From positions 1,054,001 to 1,118,000 of the forward strand of contig JAJHTX010000008.1 in assembly GCA_032164295.1 (NCBI GenBank): a stretch of 64,000 bases of DNA, given 5' to 3'. Shown piece after piece: positions 20,299 through 28,935 of this stretch. The position numbers and the translations under genes are program-made. Source of the DNA: Inonotus obliquus. Lineage: Eukaryota; Basidiomycota; Agaricomycetes; Hymenochaetales; Hymenochaetaceae. Under the pieces are notes generated by a model, which searched no databases, had not been told where the DNA came from, and saw nothing but the letters and a program-made list of their open reading frames with translations. Position 1 is the stretch's first letter. Each line of letters begins with the position of its first letter.

Positions 20299-21890
20299 TG
20301 GCTTACGAAGGAATATACGCGGGGCTGGTTACAGTATTCATATTTGGTACGATCTACTATAGGACAGCGATCGCAAGTGCGCTCAGACGAGGAACAAGAC
20401 TACTTCAATACCTGTCTATTTACGAACCCTACGCAACGCAGTGGGGGATATATCACTACTCAACTGCCATTGGAACGCAAGTGGACCGATTGGCCGGAAG
20501 GATCGAACTAATCCTCAACACACAGGCTGAAAAGGATCAAGCGTTGGGAGTGTACCTAGACCATCAGTTCAATCAACATATCGAGAAACATAGCCGCTGG
20601 CACAGGAGTAACGACGAGGCACACCATATCACCAGAACGTTAGTAAGGTACAACCAGACAGAGCTAGGCATCCTCCGGACTATAACGAGAGAAGTACAAC
20701 ACACCTTCGAGACGCTACAGCGAAGACAAGAAGAGCACATAGAGCGGTGGACTGCCCGAGAACACCGAGACGCCGAATTTCAGCGCGAATTATTAGATAA
20801 AGTAAGCCGCATCGAGACAAACTTCCTACGCCTAAGGAATCAAGTGTCGGATATCAGAGTCGCACTCGCCGCGTGGGAAGGAGAAGAAAGACAGCGAGAG
20901 GAAGCGGAAATCCAACAAGACTGGAACACCGTCGGATCGTTATTGGGAGACGATCAAGATCAACCAACGCCGGAACTAACTCAGTCCGAAGCCAGTTGGG
21001 AATCACCGAACGAATCGGAGCAGAACGGAGGAGAGTGGGGAACAGGGAGCCGTTGGGCAAATTCAGAGCCAAACGGGTTTAGGGACTTCAACGGAGACGA
21101 AAGTTACAGGCACCCAGACTCGCCAATTCCCACCATTCCAGACGAGGAACCGGAAGAAGGAGAGATACAATTACACGTAGTCGACTTCAGGGCCCAGAAC
21201 GAAAGTGAGAACCTAACTACCATCACGGAAGAAGAAGAAGGCATTAACCAAGAAAGTAGTACCTCCGGGATTACATTTGATAACGGGAGAAGACTACCAA
21301 GCGGCATTAACGTTACTCGAGATCAGGCAGGGAACGTCCGCATAGACCTGCGAGGATTGGCTAGGTTAAACATAAACGAGATAGTCGAGGAAGTAATTAC
21401 AGAGCTACAAGAAGAACTAAAACCGACAAACGAACAAATCCCAACAATAACCATTAGTCGCAAATATCATCGAAAAGCAGATCAGGACAGAATAGCTAAA
21501 GGAATCATAGGTCGAATCCGAGAACAAAGAGAAGCAAACAATAGGAAAGAAGAAACCAGAGAAGTCCAGAAAACCGAACGAGAACAGGGGATCATTGAAG
21601 AGGTAGAAACAAGAGGAAGGTTGGTATTGTATTATTCCCCAGGATCCACGACCAGTGGCAATTCAGAAGAATTCTCCAGCCCATTCAGCGACGTTAGTCA
21701 AGCCCACAGTAGCAATACCACAGAAGACGAATACCTAGAAGACAATTATCGAAGGCATTTAGCGTTACTAGAATTCGACCCGGCAGAACTCGAAATCTCG
21801 GAACAAGAACTGAGAGACCGATTGACTTGGGATTCAAGCGAAGATGACGAGCCTACAAATGAGTATGTCGCAGAAACCACCGAAGTTTAG
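20298..21890 (+). CDS. Long accessory frame upstream of gag; membrane segment plus coiled coil
   Basis: 530 codons with no ATG in frame. The frame opens after a stop at 20280 and the first possible start is GTG at 20298, or an ATG made by splicing out 20247-20298. Residues about 5-27 form a hydrophobic segment, probably a membrane anchor. About 60-205 are charged and heptad-like, consistent with coiled coil. The rest is acidic and low in complexity, ending with a Glu/Asp-rich region. It overlaps the gag start by 47 nt in another frame. No known domain is recognised. A signal-anchored protein that acts with Gag is one idea; an N-terminal Gag extension is another. Confidence 0.5.
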   Translation: MAYEGIYAGLVTVFIFGTIYYRTAIASALRRGTRLLQYLSIYEPYATQWGIYHYSTAIGTQVDRLAGRIELILNTQAEKDQALGVYLDHQFNQHIEKHSRWHRSNDEAHHITRTLVRYNQTELGILRTITREVQHTFETLQRRQEEHIERWTAREHRDAEFQRELLDKVSRIETNFLRLRNQVSDIRVALAAWEGEERQREEAEIQQDWNTVGSLLGDDQDQPTPELTQSEASWESPNESEQNGGEWGTGSRWANSEPNGFRDFNGDESYRHPDSPIPTIPDEEPEEGEIQLHVVDFRAQNESENLTTITEEEEGINQESSTSGITFDNGRRLPSGINVTRDQAGNVRIDLRGLARLNINEIVEEVITELQEELKPTNEQIPTITISRKYHRKADQDRIAKGIIGRIREQREANNRKEETREVQKTEREQGIIEEVETRGRLVLYYSPGSTTSGNSEEFSSPFSDVSQAHSSNTTEDEYLEDNYRRHLALLEFDPAELEISEQELRDRLTWDSSEDDEPTNEYVAETTEV

Positions 21891-22782
21891 AGGAAGAGAT
21901 AAGGAGAACGTGGATGTATTTATAAATAAAATGATTAGTAATTTTGCATGGATGGATGCGCAAAATCAGAGCAACAAACAAGCGGCACTAACAGATAGTA
22001 ACAAAGCCTACATCATGTGCCAATGCATGGAAGAGAAGGCTGCCACGTGGGTAAGCACAGCGTTAAAAACAAATCCGCTAGATATGATAGGAAAAGGGCA
22101 AGTATGGGAAACGTTTGAAGAATTCTTAACCTACATAAGGAGTAACCACAAACAATACTATGACCCTGTAGAAGACGCAACGAATAAATTAGTAAATATT
22201 GTACAAGAAGGCTCCATATTGCAGTACAATAGTGATTTCGGAAAGATAGTATCAGAATTAGATAAGGCAGTATGGCCGGATAAGGCACTTACAGTATTAT
22301 ACAGAAGAGGGATGAAAGATTATATTTATGCGCAGTTAGCAGGACAAACGGAAAGCGCGAAATGGACACTGGCAAACTGGATGAGCCGAGCAGTAGCACT
22401 AGAAGGCGCAAGATATGGCGCCAAGGCAAGAACTAAGACCTTCACGAGCAACTGGGAAAAACCCCAGAGGAGAAAAGACGATGTAGTCCCAATGGACGTA
22501 GACGTACGAAAATTCAGAAAGAGGACTAATAAAGGAAAACCCAGGTACCGGAGTAACCAAAAACCGAAGAATACGACGGGTTGTTACAGATGTGGTAAAC
22601 CAGGTCACATTGCCAGAGAATGCAGAGTGAAACCACGAGAAGGAAAACCTCCGAGTAGACCGGGCTATCAAAAATTCAAGAGAAGATTGATAGGAGAAGA
22701 ATCGGAATATGAAGGCTCCAACGAGGCTAGCGATAACGAGAAAGAAAGAGAACCTAAAGAGGATTTTCAAGAAAGCGACTGA
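21844..22782 (+). CDS. gag: Gag (capsid/nucleocapsid) of the retrotransposon
   Basis: 312 aa. The N-terminal two-thirds resembles the retrotransposon Gag domain (about residues 15-190, with a WETFEEF-like helix). A Cys-Cys-His-Cys zinc knuckle lies near residue 247 (C-x2-C-x4-H-x4-C), followed by a basic then acidic tail. The protein forms the particle and packages the RNA. The ATG at 21844 has A at -3 and is only the second ATG after the LTR TATA box; the other, at 20019, opens a five-codon frame including its stop. This supports start-site choice by scanning. It overlaps pol by 25 nt, pol being in the -1 frame. Confidence 0.93.
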   Translation: MTSLQMSMSQKPPKFRGRDKENVDVFINKMISNFAWMDAQNQSNKQAALTDSNKAYIMCQCMEEKAATWVSTALKTNPLDMIGKGQVWETFEEFLTYIRSNHKQYYDPVEDATNKLVNIVQEGSILQYNSDFGKIVSELDKAVWPDKALTVLYRRGMKDYIYAQLAGQTESAKWTLANWMSRAVALEGARYGAKARTKTFTSNWEKPQRRKDDVVPMDVDVRKFRKRTNKGKPRYRSNQKPKNTTGCYRCGKPGHIARECRVKPREGKPPSRPGYQKFKRRLIGEESEYEGSNEASDNEKEREPKEDFQESD

Positions 22783-25700
22783 TCGAATCGGCTGATCAGC
22801 GCGCAAGGAAAGGGACCATAACGAAACCAGAAGGAAGATGGTCGCGGGTAAAAGCGAAATGGAAACGCCGATGGACGACCCCGGTAAAACCAAATACCGA
22901 TCATCCAAAACTGAGGATATACCTCAGTCAGGGGGGAAAGAGAAACCTGCCAATAACAGCAATGATCGACTCAGGATCAGTATTAACAACGATTAGTCCT
23001 AATACCGTCAAACGATATGGACTAGATACAATAAAGAAACAGAATCCTGCCCAAATTAGAAATGCAGATGGAACGCTAACGAATAACGGGTGGAAGGAAA
23101 GCGTTAGAGCATGGGTGGATACCGGAGCATCAAAAGGAAATATGGAACTCGCAGTAGTAGAAACTACAGGAGACAAATTTTTATTAGGAAATGATTGGAT
23201 AGCTAATTATAAGCCAGTCATAAACTGGGAAACGGGTAAGGTAACAACTAGATTTGGGGAAGCCAAATTGTTAGGAACTCGGAATATGGTAACGATGGAA
23301 AGAATGGCTCGATATCAACAGAAAAGAAGAAGAAAATCCCGTAGAATTAGATCTCCACTGCGAAGAGACTCCGAAGAAGGGTCCGAATCCGAAGGAGACA
23401 CGGGATTAACAATAAGGTGGAATACCATGGGAAAGGCAAGCTTAGGGAATCTACCGACACCACCACCAAGGTCCGTACAAACCGCGGTGATTGTGGTGCC
23501 TCCAGAAGGAATACGGCCAACCACACTAACGCCTAAGGACGTCACAGTATTGCCAGCCCCAGTAATGCAGTATAGGGAGTCGCAAGAAGGAATCGAATCC
23601 GACCCAGAGGAAGTCGAAGAAATAGAAGAAACTACGGAAGAAAGGGACGAATTCCAAGAACAAATCTTGAGAAACTTTGGGAAATTAGCTGAAGAACTGC
23701 AAAGACTAGAGGAAACAAATCTCGAAGACCCGCCGAGATCACCAGAAAGAACGGAAATAGCACTCCCAAGCATAGAACAAATAATATCCGGGGAAACACC
23801 GAGTAAGAGATTACCACCGCAACCACCGCCAAAGATGCACCAAGTAGGGCAAGGCGGAAGTAGAATAACTAGAGAGAGGAAAACGAGTTACCAAAAGGCC
23901 CGAGAAAATAAAACTAAACCAGAAGAAGTGGTATACGACCGAAACATGAGAATAACTGTACAAGTAAACGATCAAAAACCCCAAAACCGAGATTATAGCC
24001 GAAACAGCAGGATGAAAAAGGAAAGGACCGAGCAGGAAACAACCGCAATTAAGAAATTAAATAAGTATAGCAGTATGGCACAAAAGTACTCCCAAGAAAA
24101 AGCAAGGGAACAAGGACGATCACAAATAGGAACGACTAAGCATTGGAAATCCTTGGTGCCTAAGGAGCTATGGGATTTCGGGGAGATATTTAGCGAGAAC
24201 AATTCAAAACGACTACCGAAGCACAATCAATGGGATATGAAAATAGTGTTTAAAGAAGGACAGGAACCAACAGCGAAACGAACCATTTATCCGCTAATGC
24301 CACTAGAACAAAAAGCAGTGGAAGAATTCATAGAAGACAATTTGGCAAAAGGATGGATCAGGAGATCCACTTCAAAGTACGCAATGCCGGTATTCTTCGT
24401 CGGAAAGAAGGATGCAGGGGCAAGAATGGTAATAGATTACCGACCAGTAAATGCAGTTTGTGAAGTAGATCAATACCCGATACCCATTATGCACACGCTA
24501 CCCGACAATTTGGGAAAGGCCAAATGGTTCACCACGCTAGACCTTCGGTCAGGATACAATAATATACGAATCCAAGAAGGAGACGAACATAAAGCCGCAT
24601 TCCGAACACATAAAGGAGTATTTGAACCATTGGTAATGCAATTCGGAATGATGAATTCGCCAGCAGTCTTTCAACGAGCTATGAACGAACTATTTGGAGA
24701 CATGTTGAACCATGGAGTGATGATTTATCTAGATGACATCATTATCTATGCTGAAACAAAGGAAGAACTGTTACAAAAGACGAGGAAGGTACTAGCTCGA
24801 ATACGAAGAGCAGACTTCTATCTGAAACTGGAAAAATGCTTCTTTAACAAGCAAGAATTAGACTACCTGGGATTCATAGTGAACAAGGACGGATTAAAAA
24901 TGGACCCGTACAAACTCAAAGCAATAGAAGAATGGCCAGTACCGCAAAACAAACGGGATATAAAGAAATTTACAGGATTTTGTAATTTCTATAGGAAATT
25001 TGTCAAGGACTATGCAGCAATAGCAAGGCCGATGAAGAAACTAGAATCCAAGAAACAAGCCTTTGTATGGGGAGAAGAGCAACAAAGGTCGTTTGAAGCC
25101 CTGAAAAAGGCCGTAATCACAGGACCAATACTAAGAAGACCAGACTATGACAAAGCCTTCGTAGTAGAAACAGATGCGTCAGACTATGGCATGGGAGCAG
25201 TATTATCACAAGAACACAAAGGAAAACTACATCCTATTGCCTATCTCACGAGATCCTTTACAACAACTGAAAGGAACTGGCCAGTATCCGAAAAGGAACT
25301 GTACGCAATTGTGATCGCCCTAACTACTTGGAGACACCATTTAGAAGGAGCGAAACATACTATCTTAGTACTATGCGACGCGTTGAACCTGAAGACCTTC
25401 ATGAAAGCGCAACGAGTCGGACGAAAACAGGCCCGATGGGTCACGGACGTACTAAGTAGATATCAATTCAAAATCGATTATCGACCAGGAAGCAAGAACA
25501 CGAGAGCCGATGCGCTATCCAGGAGATCAGGATATGACGAAGGAAAGAATGATAACAAGGACGTGATCGTATTACCGAGCGAGAGATTCGTCAACCCAAA
25601 AATATTTGATCGACAAGCTAGAAACAGCACAAGCGAAGGAATGGTACCACCAAACGATAAATTAATACCCGGACAGGATCGGAAAAGAGATGTATTATAT

Positions 25701-27323
25701 ACCTTCCACGACTCACCAATGAGCGGACATCCAGGAACAGACAAGACGATAGCGGCAATAGAAGAAATCTATTGGTGGCCGGATATGAAGGAAGAAATTA
25801 GGGAATACGTTGCCTCATGCCACATTTGTCAAAAGAACAAACCTAGGAGGGGACGAACACAACCACCGCTGAAACCATTGGAAATACCAACGGGACCATG
25901 GAAACATATCACCATGGATTTCATTACAGGACTTCCAGAAAGTGAGGGCTATGATGCGGTACTAGTGGTAGTAGACCGGTTTTCAAAAATAGCAACGTTT
26001 ATTCCCTGTACTAAAGAAACAGACAGTAAGAAAACAGCGAAGATGCTATTGGACCACGTATTCACGAAACACGGACTACCAGAAAGAATTACTAGCGACA
26101 GAGGCCCACAGTTTACAAGCAACTTTACACAAGAAGTATATAAAGCCATGAACATTGACAATGCGCTTAGCACGGCACATCACCCACAAACAGATGGGCA
26201 AAGCGAAAGAGTAAACCAGGAACTAGAACAATACCTAAGGCATTACGTAAACACAGCGCAAGATAACTGGGCGCAGTACATCCACATGGCAGAGTTTGCT
26301 TATAATAATAGAGTACACGCAGCAATAAAGAAGTCACCATTTGAACTCCTTTATGGAAGAAAATTGGAAATATTGCCCATGGGGCAAGCGAACGCACCAG
26401 ACGCACAGGAATATATTAAAAAGGTATGGGAAATACAGAAACAAGCAGAACAAGCGCTGATGGCGTCAAATGAACAAATGAAGAGATACACCGATAAACA
26501 TAGGAGGGCAGAATTAGAATTCAAGGTAGGAGATAAGGTAATGATAGATGCTAGAAACTACAATATAGTAGTACCCAGCCGAAAGATAGGACCGAAGAAT
26601 TTAGGACCATATAGAATAATCAAACAACATGGGCCATTGAATTACGAACTAGAATTACCAAAGAAGATGCGCATACATCCAGTATTATATGCAGGCAATC
26701 TTATTAAATATCAAGATAGAATAGTAGATAACACCACGGAAGACCAAGAAGTACCTTCGAATCCAGTCATTGTAGAGGATGACGAATACGAAGTAGAAAG
26801 GGTACTAAATTCAAGGAAAACAGGACGGAAATATTACTTCTTAATAAATTGGAAGGGATACGGGGCAGAACACGATTCATGGGAGCCATTAGGGAACCTA
26901 GGAAACGCCACGGAAAAGATCGAGGAATACTATCAGAAACACCCACAAGCGGAGAAACCAAATTACATCGACGGATGGATTAGAAGGAATAACGAAAACG
27001 AAGAGAAAGGAAAACGAACAGCCAAGAGAAGGATGATAAATACCAGGAACCCGATAAAAATAAAGGATTTCGCGTATGACGAAAATAACCCATTACACAC
27101 CAATCCTAGTGGTTCATCGAGAACGGATAATCTAGAAGAAACATACCGGAGAGTCAAAAGTCCACTATCCAAGGGACAACATTGGGAGGAAGACGACGAC
27201 AACATCAGGAGGAATCCTGATCATGCCATAAAAAGGGATGAGAACGGAGGCCGCATCCGGCAAAGAAGTAGACGGTTAACGAAGCGGAAACCTACGGGTT
27301 CACACGAGGAACAGGGTATATAA
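22758..27323 (+). CDS. pol: Pol polyprotein: protease, RT, RNase H, integrase, chromodomain
   Basis: The frame opens at 22758 after a stop and is probably entered by -1 frameshifting; the first in-frame ATG (22962) is right at the protease DSG motif, too far in to be a natural start. Counting from 22962: protease DSG at residue 3; RT core with YLDD near 588; RNase H around 735 (TDASDYG); integrase zinc-binding H/C motif around 914-960; integrase catalytic residues around 986 (MDF), 1045 (SDRG) and 1082 (QSERVNQE); GPY/F-like module near 1210-1245; chromodomain near 1275-1327 with WKGY and W-E-P. All catalytic motifs are intact. Gene order and chromodomain place it with chromoviruses of Ty3/gypsy. 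The stop codon overlaps an internal TATA box. Confidence 0.95.
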   Translation, partial: RGFSRKRLIESADQRARKGTITKPEGRWSRVKAKWKRRWTTPVKPNTDHPKLRIYLSQGGKRNLPITAMIDSGSVLTTISPNTVKRYGLDTIKKQNPAQIRNADGTLTNNGWKESVRAWVDTGASKGNMELAVVETTGDKFLLGNDWIANYKPVINWETGKVTTRFGEAKLLGTRNMVTMERMARYQQKRRRKSRRIRSPLRRDSEEGSESEGDTGLTIRWNTMGKASLGNLPTPPPRSVQTAVIVVPPEGIRPTTLTPKDVTVLPAPVMQYRESQEGIESDPEEVEEIEETTEERDEFQEQILRNFGKLAEELQRLEETNLEDPPRSPERTEIALPSIEQIISGETPSKRLPPQPPPKMHQVGQGGSRITRERKTSYQKARENKTKPEEVVYDRNMRITVQVNDQKPQNRDYSRNSRMKKERTEQETTAIKKLNKYSSMAQKYSQEKAREQGRSQIGTTKHWKSLVPKELWDFGEIFSENNSKRLPKHNQWDMKIVFKEGQEPTAKRTIYPLMPLEQKAVEEFIEDNLAKGWIRRSTSKYAMPVFFVGKKDAGARMVIDYRPVNAVCEVDQYPIPIMHTLPDNLGKAKWFTTLDLRSGYNNIRIQEGDEHKAAFRTHKGVFEPLVMQFGMMNSPAVFQRAMNELFGDMLNHGVMIYLDDIIIYAETKEELLQKTRKVLARIRRADFYLKLEKCFFNKQELDYLGFIVNKDGLKMDPYKLKAIEEWPVPQNKRDIKKFTGFCNFYRKFVKDYAAIARPMKKLESKKQAFVWGEEQQRSFEALKKAVITGPILRRPDYDKAFVVETDASDYGMGAVLSQEHKGKLHPIAYLTRSFTTTERNWPVSEKELYAIVIALTTWRHHLEGAKHTILVLCDALNLKTFMKAQRVGRKQARWVTDVLSRYQFKIDYRPGSKNTRADALSRRSGYDEGKNDNKDVIVLPSERFVNPKIFDRQARNSTSEGMVPPNDKLIPGQDRKRDVLYTFHDSPMSGHPGTDKTIAAIEEIYWWPDMKEEIREYVASCHICQKNKPRRGRTQPPLKPLEIPTGPWKHITMDFITGLPESEGYDAVLVVVDRFSKIATFIPCTKETDSKKTAKMLLDHVFTKHGLPERITSDRGPQFTSNFTQEVYKAMNIDNALSTAHHPQTDGQSERVNQELEQYLRHYVNTAQDNWAQYIHMAEFAYNNRVHAAIKKSPFELLYGRKLEILPMGQANAPDAQEYIKKVWEIQKQAEQALMASNEQMKRYTDKHRRAELEFKVGDKVMIDARNYNIVVPSRKIGPKNLGPYRIIKQHGPLNYELELPKKMRIHPVLYAGNLIKYQDRIVDNTTEDQEVPSNPVIVEDDEYEVERVLNSRKTGRKYYFLINWKGYGAEHDSWEPLGNLGNATEKIEEYYQKHPQAEKPNYIDGWIRRNNENEEKGKRTAKRRMINTRNPIKIKDFAYDENNPLHTNPSGSSRTDNLEETYRRVKSPLSKGQHWEEDDDNIRRNPDHAIKRDENGGRIRQRSRRLTKRKPTGSHEEQGI
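22761..22767 (+). promoter_or_regulatory. Candidate -1 ribosomal frameshift heptamer GGATTTT
   Basis: The heptamer lies inside the 25-nt gag/pol overlap (22758-22782) with the right phasing: gag reads GAT TTT, and slipping back one base gives GGA TTT in the pol frame. It resembles the GGAUUUA type used by some retroviruses. I did not identify a downstream pseudoknot by eye. Confidence 0.55.
27317..27323 (+). promoter_or_regulatory. Internal TATA box (TATATAA) overlapping the pol stop codon
   Basis: TATATAAAG lies 94 nt before the next ATG (27417). It is followed by a pyrimidine-rich stretch (TATCCTTATCAATTCC near 27351) and no ATG until 27417. The layout is that of a compact fungal promoter and suggests a subgenomic transcript for the downstream genes. 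Confidence 0.5.
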
Positions 27324-27416
27324 AGAAAAGAGTCGCCGACGAGATACCAGTATCCTTATCAATTCCTTTCACCACCGCCATCAAAACCCTAAACACGAAT
27401 ACCAACGCCGAACAAA

Positions 27417-28044
27417 ATGTCGAAAACCGTAGAACTCGTACTCGCGATAGTAGCGTTTGGATTGGTAATCATGATGAGTCTGATAATACAATGGAGACTG
27501 CAATTTTGGATATGGAGACAGGTGCGCAGTCATTACAATAGAGAGGTAGCAACCGTTAACCAGCTATCAGGAATTAAATCACCCGCCTGAAGAAGGCGTA
27601 GACCAAAACCCGATAGCGTTCGCGCACGGAAATGAAGATGAAGATGAAGATGAAGATGAAGATGAAGATGACGATTACATCCCGATGCCGTTCATCCCCT
27701 GGCCAGCCGAGCAACAAATGGCGCAACAAGAAGAACTATGGGCAAACGTAACAGCGCCCTCAAATGAAGATTGGGGAGACATCTCTACGTGGGGAGCAAG
27801 CTGGTCAGCAACGAACGACCCAGATCACGAAACGTTCTGGACGGACGACGAGTTTATTTGGGACAACTGGACGCCGGAACAATTAAACGAAATCTACGAG
27901 ATAAGAAGGACCGCGAGAGAACAAATGAGAAACGAGTTAGTGAATCGAGCAGCGCTGGAGAGAGCGCTAGAAGAAGAACAGAACGCAGACGACGAAATAT
28001 GGGTGGACATTCAGTTGTGGTCGTCAAATGTAGAGGAATTTTAG
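27417..28044 (+). CDS. Accessory protein: N-terminal membrane segment plus acidic, Trp-rich tail (spliced)
   Basis: Exons 27417-27521 and 27571-28044 give 192 aa if the 49-nt intron (GTGCGC...TATCAG) is removed; the splice is phase 0 and joins two frames that otherwise make no sense apart. Unspliced, the first frame ends at 27590 (57 aa) and the second has no ATG before 27685. Residues about 6-27 are strongly hydrophobic, followed by a short basic stretch, then a Glu/Asp repeat coded by an ATGAAG-type microsatellite (27632-27670), and an acidic Trp-rich domain. It could be a small single-pass membrane protein in the place where some elements carry env, but no env similarity is visible. Confidence 0.6.
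27632..27670 (+). repeat. GATGAA hexanucleotide microsatellite in the accessory gene
   Basis: Six copies of ATGAAG plus ATG. In the accessory-gene frame it codes for alternating Glu and Asp, so changes in copy number would alter the acidic stretch without shifting the frame. Confidence 0.8.
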
Positions 28045-28050
28045 CTCAAA

Positions 28051-28935
28051 ATGGGCTTAAGAATTATGAATAAAGAATATGTGTCATGCATTCCTTATGA
28101 TTATGTCAGATGCATTCCTAGAAGGGGGAGTGTTAGAAAGGTAGTATTATCCATCATTAATAAGCCAATAACTATGAGCGTCCTACGTTGGATACAAGAA
28201 CGGTTAGCGGCAGTAATACAAGTACTAGAACAGCCTATCGTTCCACCGACACCGCGAAGCAATATACTACGATGTTGCAACACGTGCCGCCCAGCTAAAG
28301 AACTAGCAGGAGGGCTAATGCGAGAATTAATCAGAGAGATCACGTACGGGGACATAATGAACGGACAAGCCGATATAATGATACGACGTCGATTTGTAGA
28401 ACTAACCTACGACCCTAACCAACAAATACAAAAAGCTTATGAAAGGGAGATACGAGTATTATCCTACGACGCCGGACACTTTGTAATGATGATCGGAATA
28501 CGAAACGTAGCACAGGAAGGAAGACACGAACGATGCGACGCAGCTATAGTAGATGTCGACATTGCCTACAAGCGAGACCAAGCCGGAACGAATGAGAGAA
28601 CTGCATATGCTTGGGGGCATTGGATAATGAATTACATAAGTCGAGGATTACCTTATGGATATACCATAATGGAAATAAAGGTAGAACAGTACGGCGGAGT
28701 AATACACCTACAAGGAGTACAAGGGGTAAACCTACAACGTGCCAGGACAACGCTAGGATATACACGAGTGCAAACTATTCGAAACTGGCTGACTGTACCA
28801 CGACCGATACCAACGAGACCCGAAATACAAGGACAGGTGACTCAGCAATTACCTAGAATAGCTGAATTAGATCAAGTGCCGTTACCTATACAAGAATCAA
28901 ACCTATCTGCGAGATGGTACCGCCCACTGCACTAA
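28051..28935 (+). CDS. 3' accessory ORF running through the polypurine tract into U3 (294 aa)
   Basis: ATG at 28051, only 6 nt after the accessory-gene stop, an arrangement that suits termination-reinitiation on one transcript. The frame crosses the polypurine tract and LTR border (28131) and ends at 28933-28935 in U3. Another ATG at 28174 would give a 253-aa form fully inside U3. The protein has paired cysteines (RCCNTC near residue 86) and otherwise mixed alpha/beta-like composition; I recognise no family. The layout recalls nef or sag of complex retroviruses, which also extend into U3, but that is analogy of position only. The LTR copy is intact in both LTRs. Confidence 0.6.
   Translation: MGLRIMNKEYVSCIPYDYVRCIPRRGSVRKVVLSIINKPITMSVLRWIQERLAAVIQVLEQPIVPPTPRSNILRCCNTCRPAKELAGGLMRELIREITYGDIMNGQADIMIRRRFVELTYDPNQQIQKAYEREIRVLSYDAGHFVMMIGIRNVAQEGRHERCDAAIVDVDIAYKRDQAGTNERTAYAWGHWIMNYISRGLPYGYTIMEIKVEQYGGVIHLQGVQGVNLQRARTTLGYTRVQTIRNWLTVPRPIPTRPEIQGQVTQQLPRIAELDQVPLPIQESNLSARWYRPLH
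28120..28130 (+). promoter_or_regulatory. Polypurine tract
   Basis: AGAAGGGGGAG lies immediately before the 3' LTR, as expected for the plus-strand primer. It is read through by the 28051 ORF. Confidence 0.85.

Noticed and set aside
23315..23773. Minus-strand frames inside pol and gag
   Set aside because: Antisense shadows of an A-rich coding strand, Ser-rich with no domain.
27632..27760. Met-Lys repeat frame from the ATGAAG microsatellite
   Set aside because: It is the wrong-frame reading of the Glu/Asp repeat and soon runs into a stop.
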